NCBI GenBank assembly: GCA_020698575.1
Contig: CM036251.1
Coordinates: 31,003,288 to 31,067,287 of the forward strand
Source of the DNA: Bostrychus sinensis
Taxonomy: Eukaryota > Chordata > Actinopteri > Gobiiformes > Eleotridae
Direction: 5' to 3'
DNA length: 64,000 nt
Part shown: one piece after another, positions 59,901 through 64,000 of the stretch
Layout of the letters: each line of letters starts with the position of its first letter
Numbering within the stretch: the first letter of the stretch is position 1
Notes under the pieces: model-generated
The model's database searches: none
Seen by the model: only the letters and a program-made list of their open reading frames with translations
Told to the model about the DNA's origin: nothing
Made by a program: the position numbers and the translations under genes

Positions 59901-62667
59901 ACTGTTGCTGGTATTTTGGCCCATTCCTCCATGCAGATCTCCTCTAGAGCAGTGATGTTTTGGGGCTGTCGCTGGGCAACACGGACTTTCAACTCCCTCC
60001 AAAGATTTTCTATGGGGTTGAGATGTGGAGACTGGCTAGGCCACTCCAGGACCTTGAAATGCTTCTTACGAAGCCACTCCTTTGTTACCCGGGCAGTGTG
60101 TTTGGGATCATTGTCATGCTGAAAGACCCAGCCACGTTTCATCTCCAATGCCCTTGCTGATGGAAGGAGGTTTTCCCTCAAAATCTGACGATACATGGCC
60201 CCATTCATTCTTTCCTTTACACGGATCAGTCGTCCTGGTCCCTTTGCTGAACAGCCCCAAAGCATGATGTTCCCACCCCCATGTTTTACAGTAGGTATGG
60301 TGTTCTTTTGATGCAACTCAGCATTCTTTCTCCTCCAAACACGACGAGTAGAGTTTTTACCAAAAAGTTCTATTTTGGTTTCATCTGACCATATGACATT
60401 CTCCCAATCCTCTTTTGGATCATCCAAATGCTCTCTAGCAAACTTCAGACGGGCCTGCACATGTACTGGCTTTAGCAGGGGGACACGTCTGGCACTGCAG
60501 GATTTGAGTCCCTGGCGGCGTAGTGTGTTACTGATGGTAGCCTTTGTTACTTTGGTCCCAGCTCTCTGCAGGTCATTCACTAGGTCCCCCGTGTGGTTCT
60601 GGGATTTTTGCTCACAGTTCTTGTGATCATTTTGACCCCACGGGGTGAGATCTTGCGGGGAGCCCCAGATCGAGGGAGATTATCAGTGGTCTTGTATGTC
60701 TTCCATTTCCTAATAATTGCTCCCACAGTTGATTTCTTCACACCAAGCTGCTTACCTATTGCAGATTCAGTCTTCCCAGCCTGGTGCAGCTCTATAATTT
60801 TGTTTCTGGTGTCCTTTGACAGCTCTTTGGTCTTGGCCATAGTGGAGTTTGGAGTGGGACTGTTTGAGGTTGTGGACAGATGTCTTTTACATAGATAACC
60901 AGTTCAAACAGGTGCCATTAATACAGGTAACGAGTGGAGGACAGAGGAGCCTCTTACAGAAGAAGTTACAGCTCTGTGAGAGACACAAATCTCGTTTGTT
61001 TGTAGGTGACCAAATACTTATTTTCCACCATAATTTGCAAATAAATTCTTTAAAAATCAGACAATGTGATTTTCTGGATTTTTTTTTCTCATTTTGTCTC
61101 TCATAGTTGAGGTATACCTATGATGAAAATTACAGGCCTCTCATCTTTTTAAGTGGGAGAACTTGCACAATTGGTGGCTGACTAAATACTTTTTTGCCCC
61201 ACTGTATGTGGTTGTTTTTGTCCCTATATAATATTTCTATGTATGAATTTTTGTTTAATGACATTTCCTTATGTATATGTGCAGGTTGTTTACTCTGGAG
61301 CATGTGGTTAATGTGGTGATGAATGCTGATTTCCAGAATGGTAAACGCTACCTTCTGGAGCTGGAGCTCAAAGATCAGACTGGAATGCTGCTGCGCCTGT
61401 CACAATACATCTACGCCCTAAAAAGTACCAATGCACAACCGGAGCAGCCCAAGCTTTGTAACCCTGTGGGCTTCAGATGGAATCCTCAAGCAACTGTCCA
61501 CTTTATCATACCAGGTACTGAGCAGCCTTTGCTTTCTTCAAAAGGTATTTAATATATTTTATCAATACTGCAAATAACTGTCCGGTGTCCATAGTGTTCC
61601 CTGCCTTAGGCATGTAAAATATTGGTAATTAATCTATGTTTTTCAGTGAAAAACCAGGCCAGGTGGGTGCACCTGCTGATTAATGATGTAGAGAAACTGG
61701 TGAGCGAGACAGGAGATGCCAACTTCAACTTAGTCCTTACAGATTTTAGCAGCATTGACATGAACATTGAACAGGCTCTAGCAAAATCCAAAATCCCAAG
61801 GTATGCATCTGTTAAAGCATATATTCTACTGTATATTTTACAGACAAGTCTTCAGAAATGAATCACTAGTTTTTTTGTGCGCAGGTATCAGTATAAGAAG
61901 CTAAGTGGAAACTTTGAGCGTTCTAGAGGTCTGCAAGAAGGCATTAATATCATTGATGTGAGTATTTATGGAAGCTGATTGATTGATTAGATCATAGCAC
62001 TAAAAATTACTTTATGCATATCTTTTTGATCTCTAGGATCCACACAGCATCGTGTTTCTGTTTGATCTCCACATCCGCTTCCCTTCCTCCATTATTGATA
62101 TGATCAGGAAGCACTGTATAGAGGGCTACCAGGCTTTTGCTCCAATTGTTATACGGCTGGAATGTGGGGCGACACCATTAGAGGCCAAAGGTAAACTTTG
62201 TTTCTTAAATTGGAATTTCCACTACAATTGCAGTACTTGCTCAATTTCTTGTTCACCCAACAAAAGAATATAGTGCCCCACAGTGGCTGGAGCTGGAATC
62301 ACAGATACAATACCAAAATTATTGAAATAAGTTGTTTTATGTTCCATGTGTGCAGGTCTTTGGGAAGTCCAAGGTTTTGGACTGCTGGGGATTTATAAGT
62401 CTGATCTGGATGTAGTGGGAGGAATGAACACCAGAGAATTCAAAGATCGCTGGGGAGGAGAGGACTGGGAATTACTCGACAGGTTTGTAATCACAAACTT
62501 GCATTATTCAAATGTACCATGATTTGGAAAAATCATTCTTAAATGTAAGATCTGCTCTGTTCTGTAGGATCCTTGAGGCAGGGCTGGAAGTTGAGCGATT
62601 CTACATGAGGAACTTCTTTCACCACTTCCACTCCAAAAATGGCATGTGGCTGTCCAATAAGCGCTGA
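28264..62667 (+). CDS. b4galnt3: Beta-1,4-N-acetylgalactosaminyltransferase, 17 exons, N terminus outside
   Basis: Golgi enzyme that transfers GalNAc in beta-1,4 linkage to terminal GlcNAc, making LacdiNAc groups on glycoproteins. The spliced exons total 2319 bases (772 residues plus stop), and every junction has AG/GT borders with compatible phases. Exons 1-6 here form the PA14-type lectin-like domain (ANLHVFEEWCGSS through TAPGEFDKF). Exons 7-9 carry IPQTAASH and the conserved YIYPNDYTRLTHM. Exon 11 encodes a variable lysine-rich linker. Exons 12-17 form the catalytic domain, with a DLH metal-binding motif at 62064 and WGGEDWE at 62451. The YPNDYTRL region and the NFFHHFHSK tail favour B4GALNT3 over B4GALNT4. 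The start codon and membrane anchor exons were not found. The paralogue (a or b copy) is not determined. Confidence 0.85.
28360..30191 (+). other. Intron with microsatellite and repeat scraps
   Basis: 1.8 kb intron. It contains a long (TC)n run at 28703-28768 and a weak match to a high-copy teleost repeat around 29820-29880. No gene is seen. Confidence 0.7.
28703..28768. repeat. (TC)n microsatellite
   Basis: About 33 TC units without interruption. Polypyrimidine/polypurine tracts of this length can adopt triplex DNA. Confidence 0.95.
30192..30282 (+). CDS. b4galnt3: b4galnt3 exon 2 (PA14)
   Basis: Encodes IRTTVKKLAV and NYGLRIFGYLHPFTD. The acceptor is TTCTCAG and the donor GTAACA. It ends in phase 1 and joins exon 3 across a 19.3 kb intron. 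Confidence 0.9.
30355..31555 (-). mobile_element. Decayed Tc1/mariner transposon
   Basis: Ends CAGTGGCT and AGCCACTG sit between TA dinucleotides (30353-30354 and 31556-31557). The interior shows, on the - strand, a ruined Tc1-type transposase; the complement of 30800-30835 reads like the KPGDGSVLLWG block. Many stops and frameshifts are present. The sequence AAGTATTCATCCCCT near the ends is typical of fish Tc1 copies. Confidence 0.8.
31590..31860. repeat. Probable high-copy teleost interspersed repeat
   Basis: The stretch TTTATTTATGAAGCACTTTT with AAAGTGCTTTACATGG resembles a repeat seen throughout fish genomes. The family is not assigned. Confidence 0.35.
32038..32747 (+). repeat. 5' LTR of the Gypsy element, containing a hAT MITE
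   Basis: 710 bases including a 517-base MITE and its duplicated 8 bases, so about 185 bases originally. AATAAA at 32670-32675 may be its poly(A) signal. The 3' LTR lacks the MITE and a further 74 or so bases. Confidence 0.9.
32131..32647. mobile_element. hAT-type MITE in the Gypsy 5' LTR
   Basis: Inverted ends CATGGATGTA and TACATCCATG lie between two copies of GGTACTCT (32123-32130 and 32648-32655). It is 517 bases with no transposase. Confidence 0.88.
32748..32762 (+). other. Primer-binding site of the Gypsy element, tRNA-Leu type
   Basis: TGGTGTCAGAAGTGG directly follows the LTR. It differs by one base from the complement of the tRNA-Leu(CAG) 3' end. Confidence 0.8.
32789..33071 (+). pseudogene. 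Gypsy gag, N-terminal part
   Basis: Begins MAKFNPPSECKFDCPADW, followed by EWKQRVSCYQLATKL and YVVLRKFDEYFIPHRNVIHE, a gag pattern seen in fish Gypsy elements. Reading is cut at 33072 by the inserted hAT element; the matching continuation resumes at 34548 beyond it. Confidence 0.88.
33072..34539 (+). mobile_element. Deleted hAT element with TTF-type transposase N terminus
   Basis: Ends CAGGGGCGGACTGG and CCAGTCCGCCCCTG are inverted repeats flanked by GCGGGCAT (33064-33071 and 34540-34547). From 33353 a short frame reads MDKKQLIKRKEKGGAEKVRE, then KKLKS and EASKCKK. This resembles the N terminus of hAT transposases with TTF/ZMYM-type fingers. The rest of the transposase is missing; 33960-34330 is a degenerate ACCAGGTCTAAA-like array instead. 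Confidence 0.85.
34613..35902 (+). pseudogene. Gypsy gag end, zinc knuckle, protease and RT start
   Basis: Real coding resumes at 34548. It contains the gag tail (HCEFGDKRDEHIRHRLVVGI), knuckles CRRCGKPKHSDKEKC and CNKCHKQGHWERVC, protease with DTGADAMVINL (active DTGA), and RT with DLRKFNRAVKCEKYV and LDAASGFYQIPL. It ends YILIHG then a stop at 35900. The residues that should read YxDD are therefore absent, and RT cannot be catalytic. Confidence 0.92.
35903..36553 (+). pseudogene. Gypsy RT connection and RNase H
   Basis: After the stop the same pol continues: LKLNERKRNFQKDQVRFLGHVI, then RNase H with SADASSYGLGAVLLQ and the YAQIEKECLASVWACERF helix. It ends at a stop in a frameshift near 36535, where TSQAPGTPD replaces the usual TDHKPL-type segment. 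Confidence 0.9.
36554..37054 (+). pseudogene. Gypsy RNase H tail and integrase zinc-finger region, broken
   Basis: The frame 36573-36917 carries the RNase H end (AEFAPGKTLAVADAL) and connector. It stops at 36915 and the H2C2 finger region (HDGHQGLTKCR) follows in another frame with a further stop. Confidence 0.85.
37055..37477 (+). pseudogene. Gypsy integrase core, catalytic glutamate region lost
   Basis: Contains CPYCIENRNSQRKEP, WQKVAVDLCEF (first aspartate) and VLVGDNGPQLACDEM (second aspartate). It then reaches SPHFPQSNG, where GRRGLSRLQ replaces the expected glutamate-containing helix because of a small deletion near 37442. The enzyme is inactive as encoded. Confidence 0.9.
37504..37912 (+). 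pseudogene. Gypsy integrase C-terminal part
   Basis: MTYRAAPTSSTGASPAKLLMG is the conserved segment after the integrase core. A later frame ends TRSGRVSKPAIKLNL, a typical Gypsy pol terminus, at 37912. Frames shift in between. Confidence 0.85.
38097..38291 (+). pseudogene. BED-finger start of a hAT transposase
   Basis: 65 codons with KHF.FEEKDIE and a CKACF pair, as in ZBED-like hAT transposases. The rest of the protein is absent. Confidence 0.65.
38801..38996. repeat. 20-base minisatellite, about 10 copies
   Basis: Unit ATAACAGTGTGTATGTGTTG with rare variants (GTGAGT) and one short unit. Period 20 is not a multiple of 3, so the apparent open frames over it are cyclic artefacts. Confidence 0.95.
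39239..39282. repeat. (TAA)n microsatellite
   Basis: About 14 AAT units. Confidence 0.95.
39959..39973 (+). other. Polypurine tract of the Gypsy element
   Basis: AAGAAGGGGAGA directly precedes the 3' LTR. Confidence 0.75.
39974..40084 (+). repeat. 3' LTR of the Gypsy element, deleted
   Basis: 111 bases that match the first and last parts of the 5' LTR, joined at GTGCGCAAACCTCATGG. The internal segment is missing. Confidence 0.92.
40203..40318. repeat. (TA)n/(TAGA)n microsatellite
   Basis: Compound simple repeat of TA, then GATA/TAGA, then TA units. Confidence 0.95.
40319..41281. other. Intron DNA, no gene seen
   Basis: Contains A-rich tract at 40943-40957 and GC-richer sequence at 41040-41200. 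Nothing recognised. Confidence 0.4.
41483..43480. repeat. Left arm tandem repeats, 4 units
   Basis: Units start near 41489, 43032, 43225 and 43377. Each reads AGGTCATGTGACC, CCAAACCACAACTG, then TTTTACAGTAAATTT and TTTTTCTTC. A MITE splits unit 1 from unit 2. Confidence 0.9.
41638..43024. mobile_element. MITE with GACCNTTCTCA ends in the left arm
   Basis: Inverted ends (GACCCTTCTCAC; GACCGTTCTCAG) continue inward for about 65 bases as imperfect repeats around TCACGTGA and GCCATGTTGGATGGCAAAA. TATA is present on both sides of the insertion (TA or TATA target). No coding frame. Confidence 0.8.
43484..43705 (+). other. Exon-like open frame of 73 codons, SOCS-box-like end
   Basis: A frame with a splice acceptor-like TTTTTACAG just before it encodes MPQMFVAVSYKGRISHFLK and ends IPLKELCQINIYKNLAHK at TAA. 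The last 18 residues resemble the SOCS-box pattern (hydrophobic, PL..LC....). It might be a stray last exon copied from another gene. The match is weak and there is no further evidence. Confidence 0.3.
43706..46149. other. Inner part of the inverted-repeat element, no gene
   Basis: Contains a high-copy teleost repeat scrap near 44160-44275 (CTCACCACCACC, GCGCAATATAAAT) and TTA/TAG runs at 44505-44592 and 44906-44961. Moderately GC-rich DNA at 45260-45960 was not recognised. Confidence 0.45.
44505..44592. repeat. Compound trinucleotide microsatellite (ATT/TAG/TTG)
   Basis: ATT units, then TAG units, then TTG and ATT units. Confidence 0.9.
46150..47092. mobile_element. TTAA-flanked element with orphan transposase exon
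   Basis: Inverted ends with the shared core TATTAGGGAGGAT lie inside TTAA on both sides (46146-46149; 47093-47096). It contains the exon at 46506-46702. TTAA duplication plus this N terminus suggests a Kolobok-like element, but no catalytic domain remains. Confidence 0.7.
46506..46702 (+). pseudogene. First exon of a transposase-derived protein, with stop
   Basis: From ATG it reads MAEENREPGGHKRKTVFEVY, later KTRVVIGDSFKGRRAL, and meets TAG at 46647. Beyond the stop the frame goes on as EQKGLQTDALVAKFLLD up to a good donor GTACGT at 46703. Such N-terminal exons with a W/R..L..GL.TDA..A.FLLD pattern precede several fish transposon-derived proteins. The family is not certain. Confidence 0.5.
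47098..47265. mobile_element. Fragment of AAGTAAAAGTA-rich hAT-like MITE
   Basis: Resembles 18589-18989. It ends with TTACATTACACCACTG. Confidence 0.55.
47266..47745. repeat. Degenerate ACCAGGACTAAA-type array
   Basis: A 480-base stretch of loosely repeated AACCAGG, ACTAAA and GGTCTAAA words spaced 10-14 bases. The same style of array occurs at 33960-34330. Confidence 0.7.
47746..48309. repeat. Right arm tandem repeats, 4 units
   Basis: Reverse complements of the left arm units, each with GGTCACATGACC (near 47816, 47970, 48127 and 48273). Confidence 0.9.
48537..48556 (+). repeat. Short telomere-like run
   Basis: GGGTTAGGGGTTAGGGTTAG, three imperfect telomeric units just outside the inverted repeat. 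Confidence 0.6.
48560..48744. repeat. High-copy teleost repeat fragment
   Basis: GGGTGTACCCTGCCCAAAGCC and GGGATAGGCTCCAGT are words of a repeat abundant in fish genomes. Family not assigned. Confidence 0.45.
48745..49330 (+). mobile_element. Tc1/mariner relic, 5' part
   Basis: Shows, in order, ATTTGCAAATCTAATAAAACC, AAGTTGAGACGGGTAAC, and a decayed transposase middle: GGAACACTTCCAAAAGTCATT and AAGAAGCCACATGTGAACTGG up to CGTCTTCTCTGGGCCAGA. This order is that of a widespread fish Tc1/mariner family. The remainder of the transposase is missing. Confidence 0.7.
49581..49681 (+). CDS. b4galnt3: b4galnt3 exon 3 (PA14)
   Basis: Encodes EYVFALSSDDNSEFWLSSDE and LLAWVGK, the calcium-site-like core of PA14. 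The acceptor is TTTGTCAG and the donor GTATGC; phase 1 in, phase 0 out. Confidence 0.93.
49764..49831 (+). CDS. b4galnt3: b4galnt3 exon 4
   Basis: Encodes TGAEWTAPGEFDKFVSQTS. 68 bases between TTTTTAG and GTGGGT; leaves in phase 2. Confidence 0.92.
49832..50632 (+). other. Intron with a small GGCC-ended MITE
   Basis: 800-base intron containing the element at 50352-50533. No gene is seen. Confidence 0.6.
50352..50533. mobile_element. Small MITE with GGCC and TTTATAA ends
   Basis: GGCCTGATTTATAAA and TTATAAATGAGGCC are inverted ends about 180 bases apart. Confidence 0.6.
50633..50711 (+). CDS. b4galnt3: b4galnt3 exon 5 (PA14 end)
   Basis: Encodes LSTKTRYFFEVILKQNTKG and VDHVAVA, the strand typical of the end of the PA14 fold. 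Acceptor CTTACAG, donor GTAAGT. Confidence 0.93.
50798..50864 (+). CDS. b4galnt3: b4galnt3 exon 6
   Basis: Encodes WRLWDQAQDFDIIQSDHISL and ends in phase 1. Acceptor ACTACAG, donor GTAAGT. Confidence 0.92.
50942..51076 (+). CDS. b4galnt3: b4galnt3 exon 7
   Basis: Encodes EFSFVLGEIAHIPQTAASH and DPRDTFYH. Acceptor TTCTGCAG, donor GTGAGG. The IPQTAASH block is conserved in the family. Confidence 0.92.
51112..51624 (-). repeat. 3' LTR of the gag-only element
   Basis: On the + strand TGTTGGAGC to CTCTAACA. Same length as the other LTR; differences seen near 51190-51206 only. Confidence 0.95.
51277..51282 (-). promoter_or_regulatory. AATAAA poly(A) signal in LTR
   Basis: AATAAA on the - strand; same place in the other LTR at 54321-54326. 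Confidence 0.5.
51625..51637 (-). other. Polypurine tract of the gag-only element
   Basis: AAACAGGAGGGAA on the - strand directly before the LTR start TGTTAGAG. Confidence 0.75.
51806..53245 (-). CDS. Retroviral-type gag, capsid and nucleocapsid part
   Basis: 479 residues. Near the start is a run of proline/glutamine (residues 33-58). The middle has a capsid-like region with FRPWTETEMREAV, QFCNDMKQLRRSYHLN and DNETFDDYQLRMKNIFKVN (residues about 205-340). It ends with a CWYCGKLGHRQAEC knuckle (C-X2-C-X4-H-X4-C) near residue 452 and an arginine/glutamate tail. It would assemble particles and bind element RNA. The matrix part is in the neighbouring frame (53175-53513); a one-base frame change near 53245 in an A run separates them, so gag may be interrupted or use recoding. 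Confidence 0.9.
   Translation of the reverse strand: MASREQKITGTTKKKSAMLLKRNEDLETGPVCVPPPQPPSQPQQQPPAPVPIQPPLQAWTAWPPQIDPSVLTNPYIPQGMPVQKGEVPVNVRFESEVPGFSGYKLFDNVPPPYSGPQAMLDQARQRYSLEIQPRYDLRSKQTPSAPPVLSEERNAKTSATNFLVQNNDTDNERGATGLYPMIEVANPRAGQNGQNATTLVFRPWTETEMREAVKGVASHTEDVQQFCNDMKQLRRSYHLNAGELDKCYRWALGHQWTAVWGDWSATEPQVGDGPPRVLDHDSDQLQVRETALQERIIQKFRKGPNYAVISRTKQKDNETFDDYQLRMKNIFKVNSGLTDANDEDCPYRQQLKNAMHAGSLPDIQKWISKYYVGFGTGTLDQYIEQAIHADRNIRERKREKARESAALVLTSEEGEAQVYYMEGVSKSAGRGREKGQTSNEWGSEDKDLECWYCGKLGHRQAECRKLKRDKERSERERIE
53175..53513 (-). CDS. Gag matrix part with myristoylation signal
   Basis: Starts MGNNQGKRAADPEQ, a typical N-myristoylation site, and continues with a small helical matrix-like domain (LNKYLRKWIEKYNFNGKLS). 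Only about the first 90 residues are meaningful; after the A run near 53245 the frame diverges from the rest of gag and ends by chance. Confidence 0.85.
   Translation of the reverse strand: MGNNQGKRAADPEQLKHKDYKVVQNHDPKLNKYLRKWIEKYNFNGKLSTIELAQLQEKIHAKCKGNEGKMRKQGLTELKGWMVLAHSRENGLQRAKDNRDNKEKKCNVIEAQ
53514..54135 (-). other. Leader of the gag-only element
   Basis: 620 bases between primer site and gag start with no long frame. Such a leader should hold packaging and dimerisation signals; none can be named from sequence alone. Confidence 0.5.
54137..54153 (-). other. Primer-binding site, tRNA-Tyr type
   Basis: TGGTCCTTCGAGCCGGA on the - strand matches the complement of the tRNA-Tyr 3' end including CCA, 17 of 17 bases. 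Confidence 0.88.
54156..54668 (-). repeat. 5' LTR of the gag-only element
   Basis: 513 bases, near-identical to 51112-51624. Confidence 0.95.
54669..56211 (+). other. Intron remainder, no gene seen
   Basis: 1.5 kb, AT-rich. A continuation of the intron between b4galnt3 exons 7 and 8. Confidence 0.6.
56212..56321 (+). CDS. b4galnt3: b4galnt3 exon 8
   Basis: Encodes PMIKNTFLTGLLPDCTYKPS and YRLQRYQGLKF. Acceptor ATTGCAG, donor GTATGT; phase 1 in, 0 out. Confidence 0.93.
56469..56554 (+). CDS. b4galnt3: b4galnt3 exon 9
   Basis: Encodes VHLSYIYPNDYTRLTHM and CYYTFKP, the most conserved non-catalytic block of the family. Acceptor CCTTAG, donor GTAAGA. Confidence 0.94.
56745..57075. repeat. High-copy teleost repeat fragment in intron
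   Basis: Contains AAATTGCCCCTAGTGAATG, CAGCCCTGTGACTAACTGG and AATAAGCGGAAAAAGATGG, the order of a widespread fish repeat. Family not assigned. Confidence 0.5.
57436..57488 (+). CDS. b4galnt3: b4galnt3 exon 10
   Basis: 53 bases encoding DYFNNYMSMDSAVQVQE. Acceptor TCCACAG, donor GTAGAC (a weaker donor). Keeps the frame. Confidence 0.85.
57561..58155 (+). CDS. b4galnt3: b4galnt3 exon 11, linker
   Basis: 595 bases. Encodes a low-complexity, lysine/glutamine-rich linker (KSKTKLKQTEKVVDRKQLR), then TTWTDTFSTKRLGYQAQ and CRLTGNILLQEAEVQTIV, where the catalytic region starts. Linker length varies in this family. Acceptor TTTCAG, donor GTAAG. Confidence 0.9.
58255..58660 (-). mobile_element. RTE-type LINE fragment
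   Basis: On the + strand it shows CATGTCCAAACCATCTAAATC, CTCTGATGTACTCAATTG, CACTCCCAAAGAGAACCCTA and CTGCTACCTCCAGCACTG. This is the reverse of the reverse-transcriptase C-terminal end common to fish RTE elements. Heavily decayed and 5'-truncated. Confidence 0.7.
59825..60580 (-). CDS. Tc1-type transposase, catalytic part (DD34E)
   Basis: 251 residues. The DDE triad is visible as NVIWSDETKIELF (D), FQHDNDPKHTARV (D) and NPIENLWRELKVR (E, 34 residues after the second D). GGGNIMLWGC is the family hallmark. The first part (NDLQRAGTKVTKATI) is the second helix-turn-helix half. The listed start is the first methionine after the frameshift. It cuts and pastes the element at TA sites. Confidence 0.94.
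   Translation of the reverse strand: MNDLQRAGTKVTKATISNTLRRQGLKSCSARRVPLLKPVHVQARLKFAREHLDDPKEDWENVIWSDETKIELFGKNSTRRVWRRKNAELHQKNTIPTVKHGGGNIMLWGCSAKGPGRLIRVKERMNGAMYRQILRENLLPSARALEMKRGWVFQHDNDPKHTARVTKEWLRKKHFKVLEWPSQSPHLNPIENLWRELKVRVAQRQPQNITALEEICMEEWAKIPATVCENLVKTYRKLCHCQQRVYNKVLR
60580..60840 (-). CDS. Tc1-type transposase, N-terminal DNA-binding part
   Basis: 86 residues starting MAKTKELSKDTRNKIIELHQ with the first helix-turn-helix (GKTESAIGKQLGVKKSTVGAI) and the AT-hook-like linker RSGAPRKIS. It stops at GT after a missing base compared with the continuing frame. The rest of the enzyme is at 59825-60580. Confidence 0.92.
   Translation of the reverse strand: MAKTKELSKDTRNKIIELHQAGKTESAIGKQLGVKKSTVGAIIRKWKTYKTTDNLPRSGAPRKISPRGVKMITRTVSKNPRTTRGT
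61285..61514 (+). CDS. b4galnt3: b4galnt3 exon 12 (catalytic domain start)
   Basis: Encodes LFTLEHVVNVVMNADFQNG, RYLLELELKDQTG and GFRWNPQATVHFIIP. Acceptor GTGCAG, donor GTACTG. Confidence 0.94.
61647..61800 (+). CDS. b4galnt3: b4galnt3 exon 13
   Basis: Encodes VKNQARWVHLLINDVEKL and ANFNLVLTDFSSIDMNIE, the nucleotide-sugar-binding fold. Acceptor TTTCAG, donor GTATGC. Confidence 0.95.
61885..61957 (+). CDS. b4galnt3: b4galnt3 exon 14
   Basis: Encodes YQYKKLSGNFERSRGLQEG and INIID. Acceptor GCGCAG, donor GTGAGT. Confidence 0.94.
62037..62190 (+). CDS. b4galnt3: b4galnt3 exon 15 with DLH motif
   Basis: Encodes DPHSIVFLFDLHIRFPSSII; DLH at 62064-62072 is the metal/UDP site corresponding to DXD. 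It continues with IRKHCIEGYQAFAPIVIRL. Acceptor CTCTAG, donor GTAAAC. Confidence 0.95.
62356..62482 (+). CDS. b4galnt3: b4galnt3 exon 16 with WGGEDWE motif
   Basis: Encodes LWEVQGFGLLGIYKSDL, VGGMN and RWGGEDWELLD. The WGGEDWE block (62451-62471) is the acceptor/donor-site signature of the GT7-type fold. Acceptor GTGCAG, donor GTTTGT. Confidence 0.95.
62568..62667 (+). CDS. b4galnt3: b4galnt3 last coding exon
   Basis: Encodes ILEAGLEVERFYMRNFFHH and FHSKNGMWLSNKR, then TGA at 62665. The tail is typical of B4GALNT3. Confidence 0.95.
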
Positions 62668-63600
62668 CTTCACTACGTTTACAGCAATGGAATCACTTAT
62701 ACCAAGTTGACAAAATACAAAATGAAAGAATATTAAATGGCAACTAGGCAGCTCTCAAGTAACTACTACTGAATCCCTAAGGGTACTACTCGGCCAAATG
62801 AAATTAATTTATTTAGAGACAAACTTGAGCATGTCAGTCACCTGACATAAAGTGCTGTTCAAGGTCTTGCACGTGTTCTCTTTTGTAAACATCTGTCTTC
62901 ACTGTTCTACAATAAGTCTGTATTTTGTTTTGTTTGACAAATTAGGGTATATGTGGATGACTTTTTTATTATAAAAATGGGACATGAGGCTTAGTTGGAG
63001 GTGTATATTTTAATATGATAAACTTTCTTTTGTTAGATATATGAAAGTGTCTTCTTCTGCTGCTATTATCCAGGTGCTGGGGCTGCTAAGGACTATTTTT
63101 GGAAATTGCCTTGAATACATCTGTCACACTGAAATGAACCAGTAATCAAAGCTAAAACAAAAAAGTCAAAACGAATGTAAGGTTTTCGCTTGGTATCTGA
63201 AGTCTTAAGGATCTTAAGGAAGGGATTATTTTTAAAGATGTCTATTTAAAGAAATCTAAATTATGTTGTTTAATATGTGATGTGTATTTGACTTTTATGT
63301 AAGACTAAATTCAGAATAATAAACGTGCCTTAAAGATTGACCCAGGTTGGCCACCCTATACTGTGCAATGCAATTTAGGTCTGAAGTCACAAGTTTTGTG
63401 AAGTTTTGTATTTATCTGCTTTGCCAAATATGTGTAAGATATAATTCTTATTGTTATAGCAGAAATTCACCATTGCCTTACAGTTGTGTGTTTTATAAAG
63501 ATGTAATTATTTTATTAAAGGAATAAATGTCCAGTCTTGTTTAAAGTAATCTGTAAGAAATGTATAAAATGTAGGACTGTTGTCATTAAAAATTAAATTT
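62668..63600 (+). other. Probable b4galnt3 3' UTR with poly(A) signals
   Basis: AATAAA at 63318-63323, ATTAAA at 63513-63518 and AATAAA at 63522-63527 are candidates. No other gene is seen. A cleavage site near 63545 would be consistent. Confidence 0.65.
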
Positions 63601-64000
63601 CTAAATTGCTATTAGCAGTTATTATTTCTTGAATTTTATTTATTCACATGCACATCAGCCTCAAGAAGACATTAGGTTTTGTGTTATGACAAGTACAAAA
63701 TCAAATTTAAATATTTTATTTGCAGAAGCATCGGGCTATGATCAACAAGTAACTTGTAATTACTAGGGTTATTCTGTTCATCATGTTCACCTGAGTGTTG
63801 CTTTTCTTCGTGTTGCACTGCGCGTCACATACAATCCCCAATGATGCTTTCACGATGATCTACAATAAAAAGTTAAGATTCTTACGGATGTAATTTCCTT
63901 TAAATAATTCCCTTTCAAGTAATGTAACACATCATATGCCGTAATTCATGATACAGAAGTAGCTAGTAGCATGTTTTAATGCATATAAACTTTAGCTACA
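63601..64000. other. Downstream DNA, no gene seen
   Basis: AT-rich; one AATAAA near 63864 could be an alternative signal. Nothing else recognised. Confidence 0.4.

Larger units (their letters stand above)
59651..61204 (-). mobile_element. Tc1-like transposon, nearly intact
   Basis: TA dinucleotides flank ends CAGTGGGGCAAAAAAGTATT. The terminal inverted repeats match for about 97 bases with one indel and continue, with a gap, to about 200 bases, the long IR type of fish Tc1 elements. The transposase is split by a one-base deletion near 60580. It lies antisense in the intron between b4galnt3 exons 11 and 12. Confidence 0.94.
58156..61284 (+). other. 3.1 kb intron with RTE scrap and Tc1 element
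   Basis: Holds the RTE LINE remnant at 58255-58660 and the Tc1-type element at 59651-61204. The rest has no recognised feature. Confidence 0.75.

Overview
The window is vertebrate, almost certainly teleost, genomic DNA. It is AT-rich, intron-split and packed with fish-type transposons. The only host gene recognised lies on the + strand. Seventeen coding exons between 28264 and 62667 encode the PA14 domain, a lysine-rich linker and the catalytic domain of a beta-1,4-N-acetylgalactosaminyltransferase of the B4GALNT3/4 family, most like B4GALNT3. The exon lengths add up to 2319 bases, which keeps one reading frame to the stop codon. The exons encoding the cytoplasmic tail, membrane anchor and start codon were not found and should lie upstream.

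Region 1-28263 holds no host exon that I can recognise. It begins with a BEL/Pao retrotransposon on the - strand (1-5840, left LTR cut by the window edge). Next is a tandem array of about 361-base units, split by an endogenous retrovirus on the - strand (6475-20563; 4-base target duplication, tRNA-Trp primer site, env remnants and an integrase tail). The retrovirus has lost most of gag-pol and carries a near full-length L1 LINE (12746-18233) and a TTAA-targeted MITE inside its 3' LTR. A second copy of that MITE lies at 21835-22569. An intact hAT transposon with a 616-residue BED-finger transposase (25169-27559) sits inside an older element with GGCC ends (24483-28139).

The 19.3 kb intron between host exons 2 and 3 (30283-49580) holds a Tc1 relic and a Ty3/Gypsy element (32038-40084) hit three times by hAT elements. 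It also holds a 7.2 kb inverted-repeat structure (about 41282-48498) whose arms are built of repeats carrying a GGTCATGTGACC palindrome, and a second Tc1-type relic.

The intron after exon 7 contains a very young gag-only LTR retroelement (51112-54668; LTRs differ at about 2 of 513 bases, tRNA-Tyr primer site) antisense to the host gene. The intron after exon 11 contains an RTE LINE scrap and a nearly intact Tc1-like transposon (59651-61204). The gene ends with a 3' UTR carrying poly(A) signals near 63318 and 63522.

The genes do not form a pathway. The window is one glycosyltransferase gene whose introns and upstream flank have been expanded by nested insertions. Target-site duplications and an empty-site comparison order many of these insertions in time. 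The best candidates for something new are the gag-only LTR element, the inverted-repeat element with palindromic arms, and the intact hAT.
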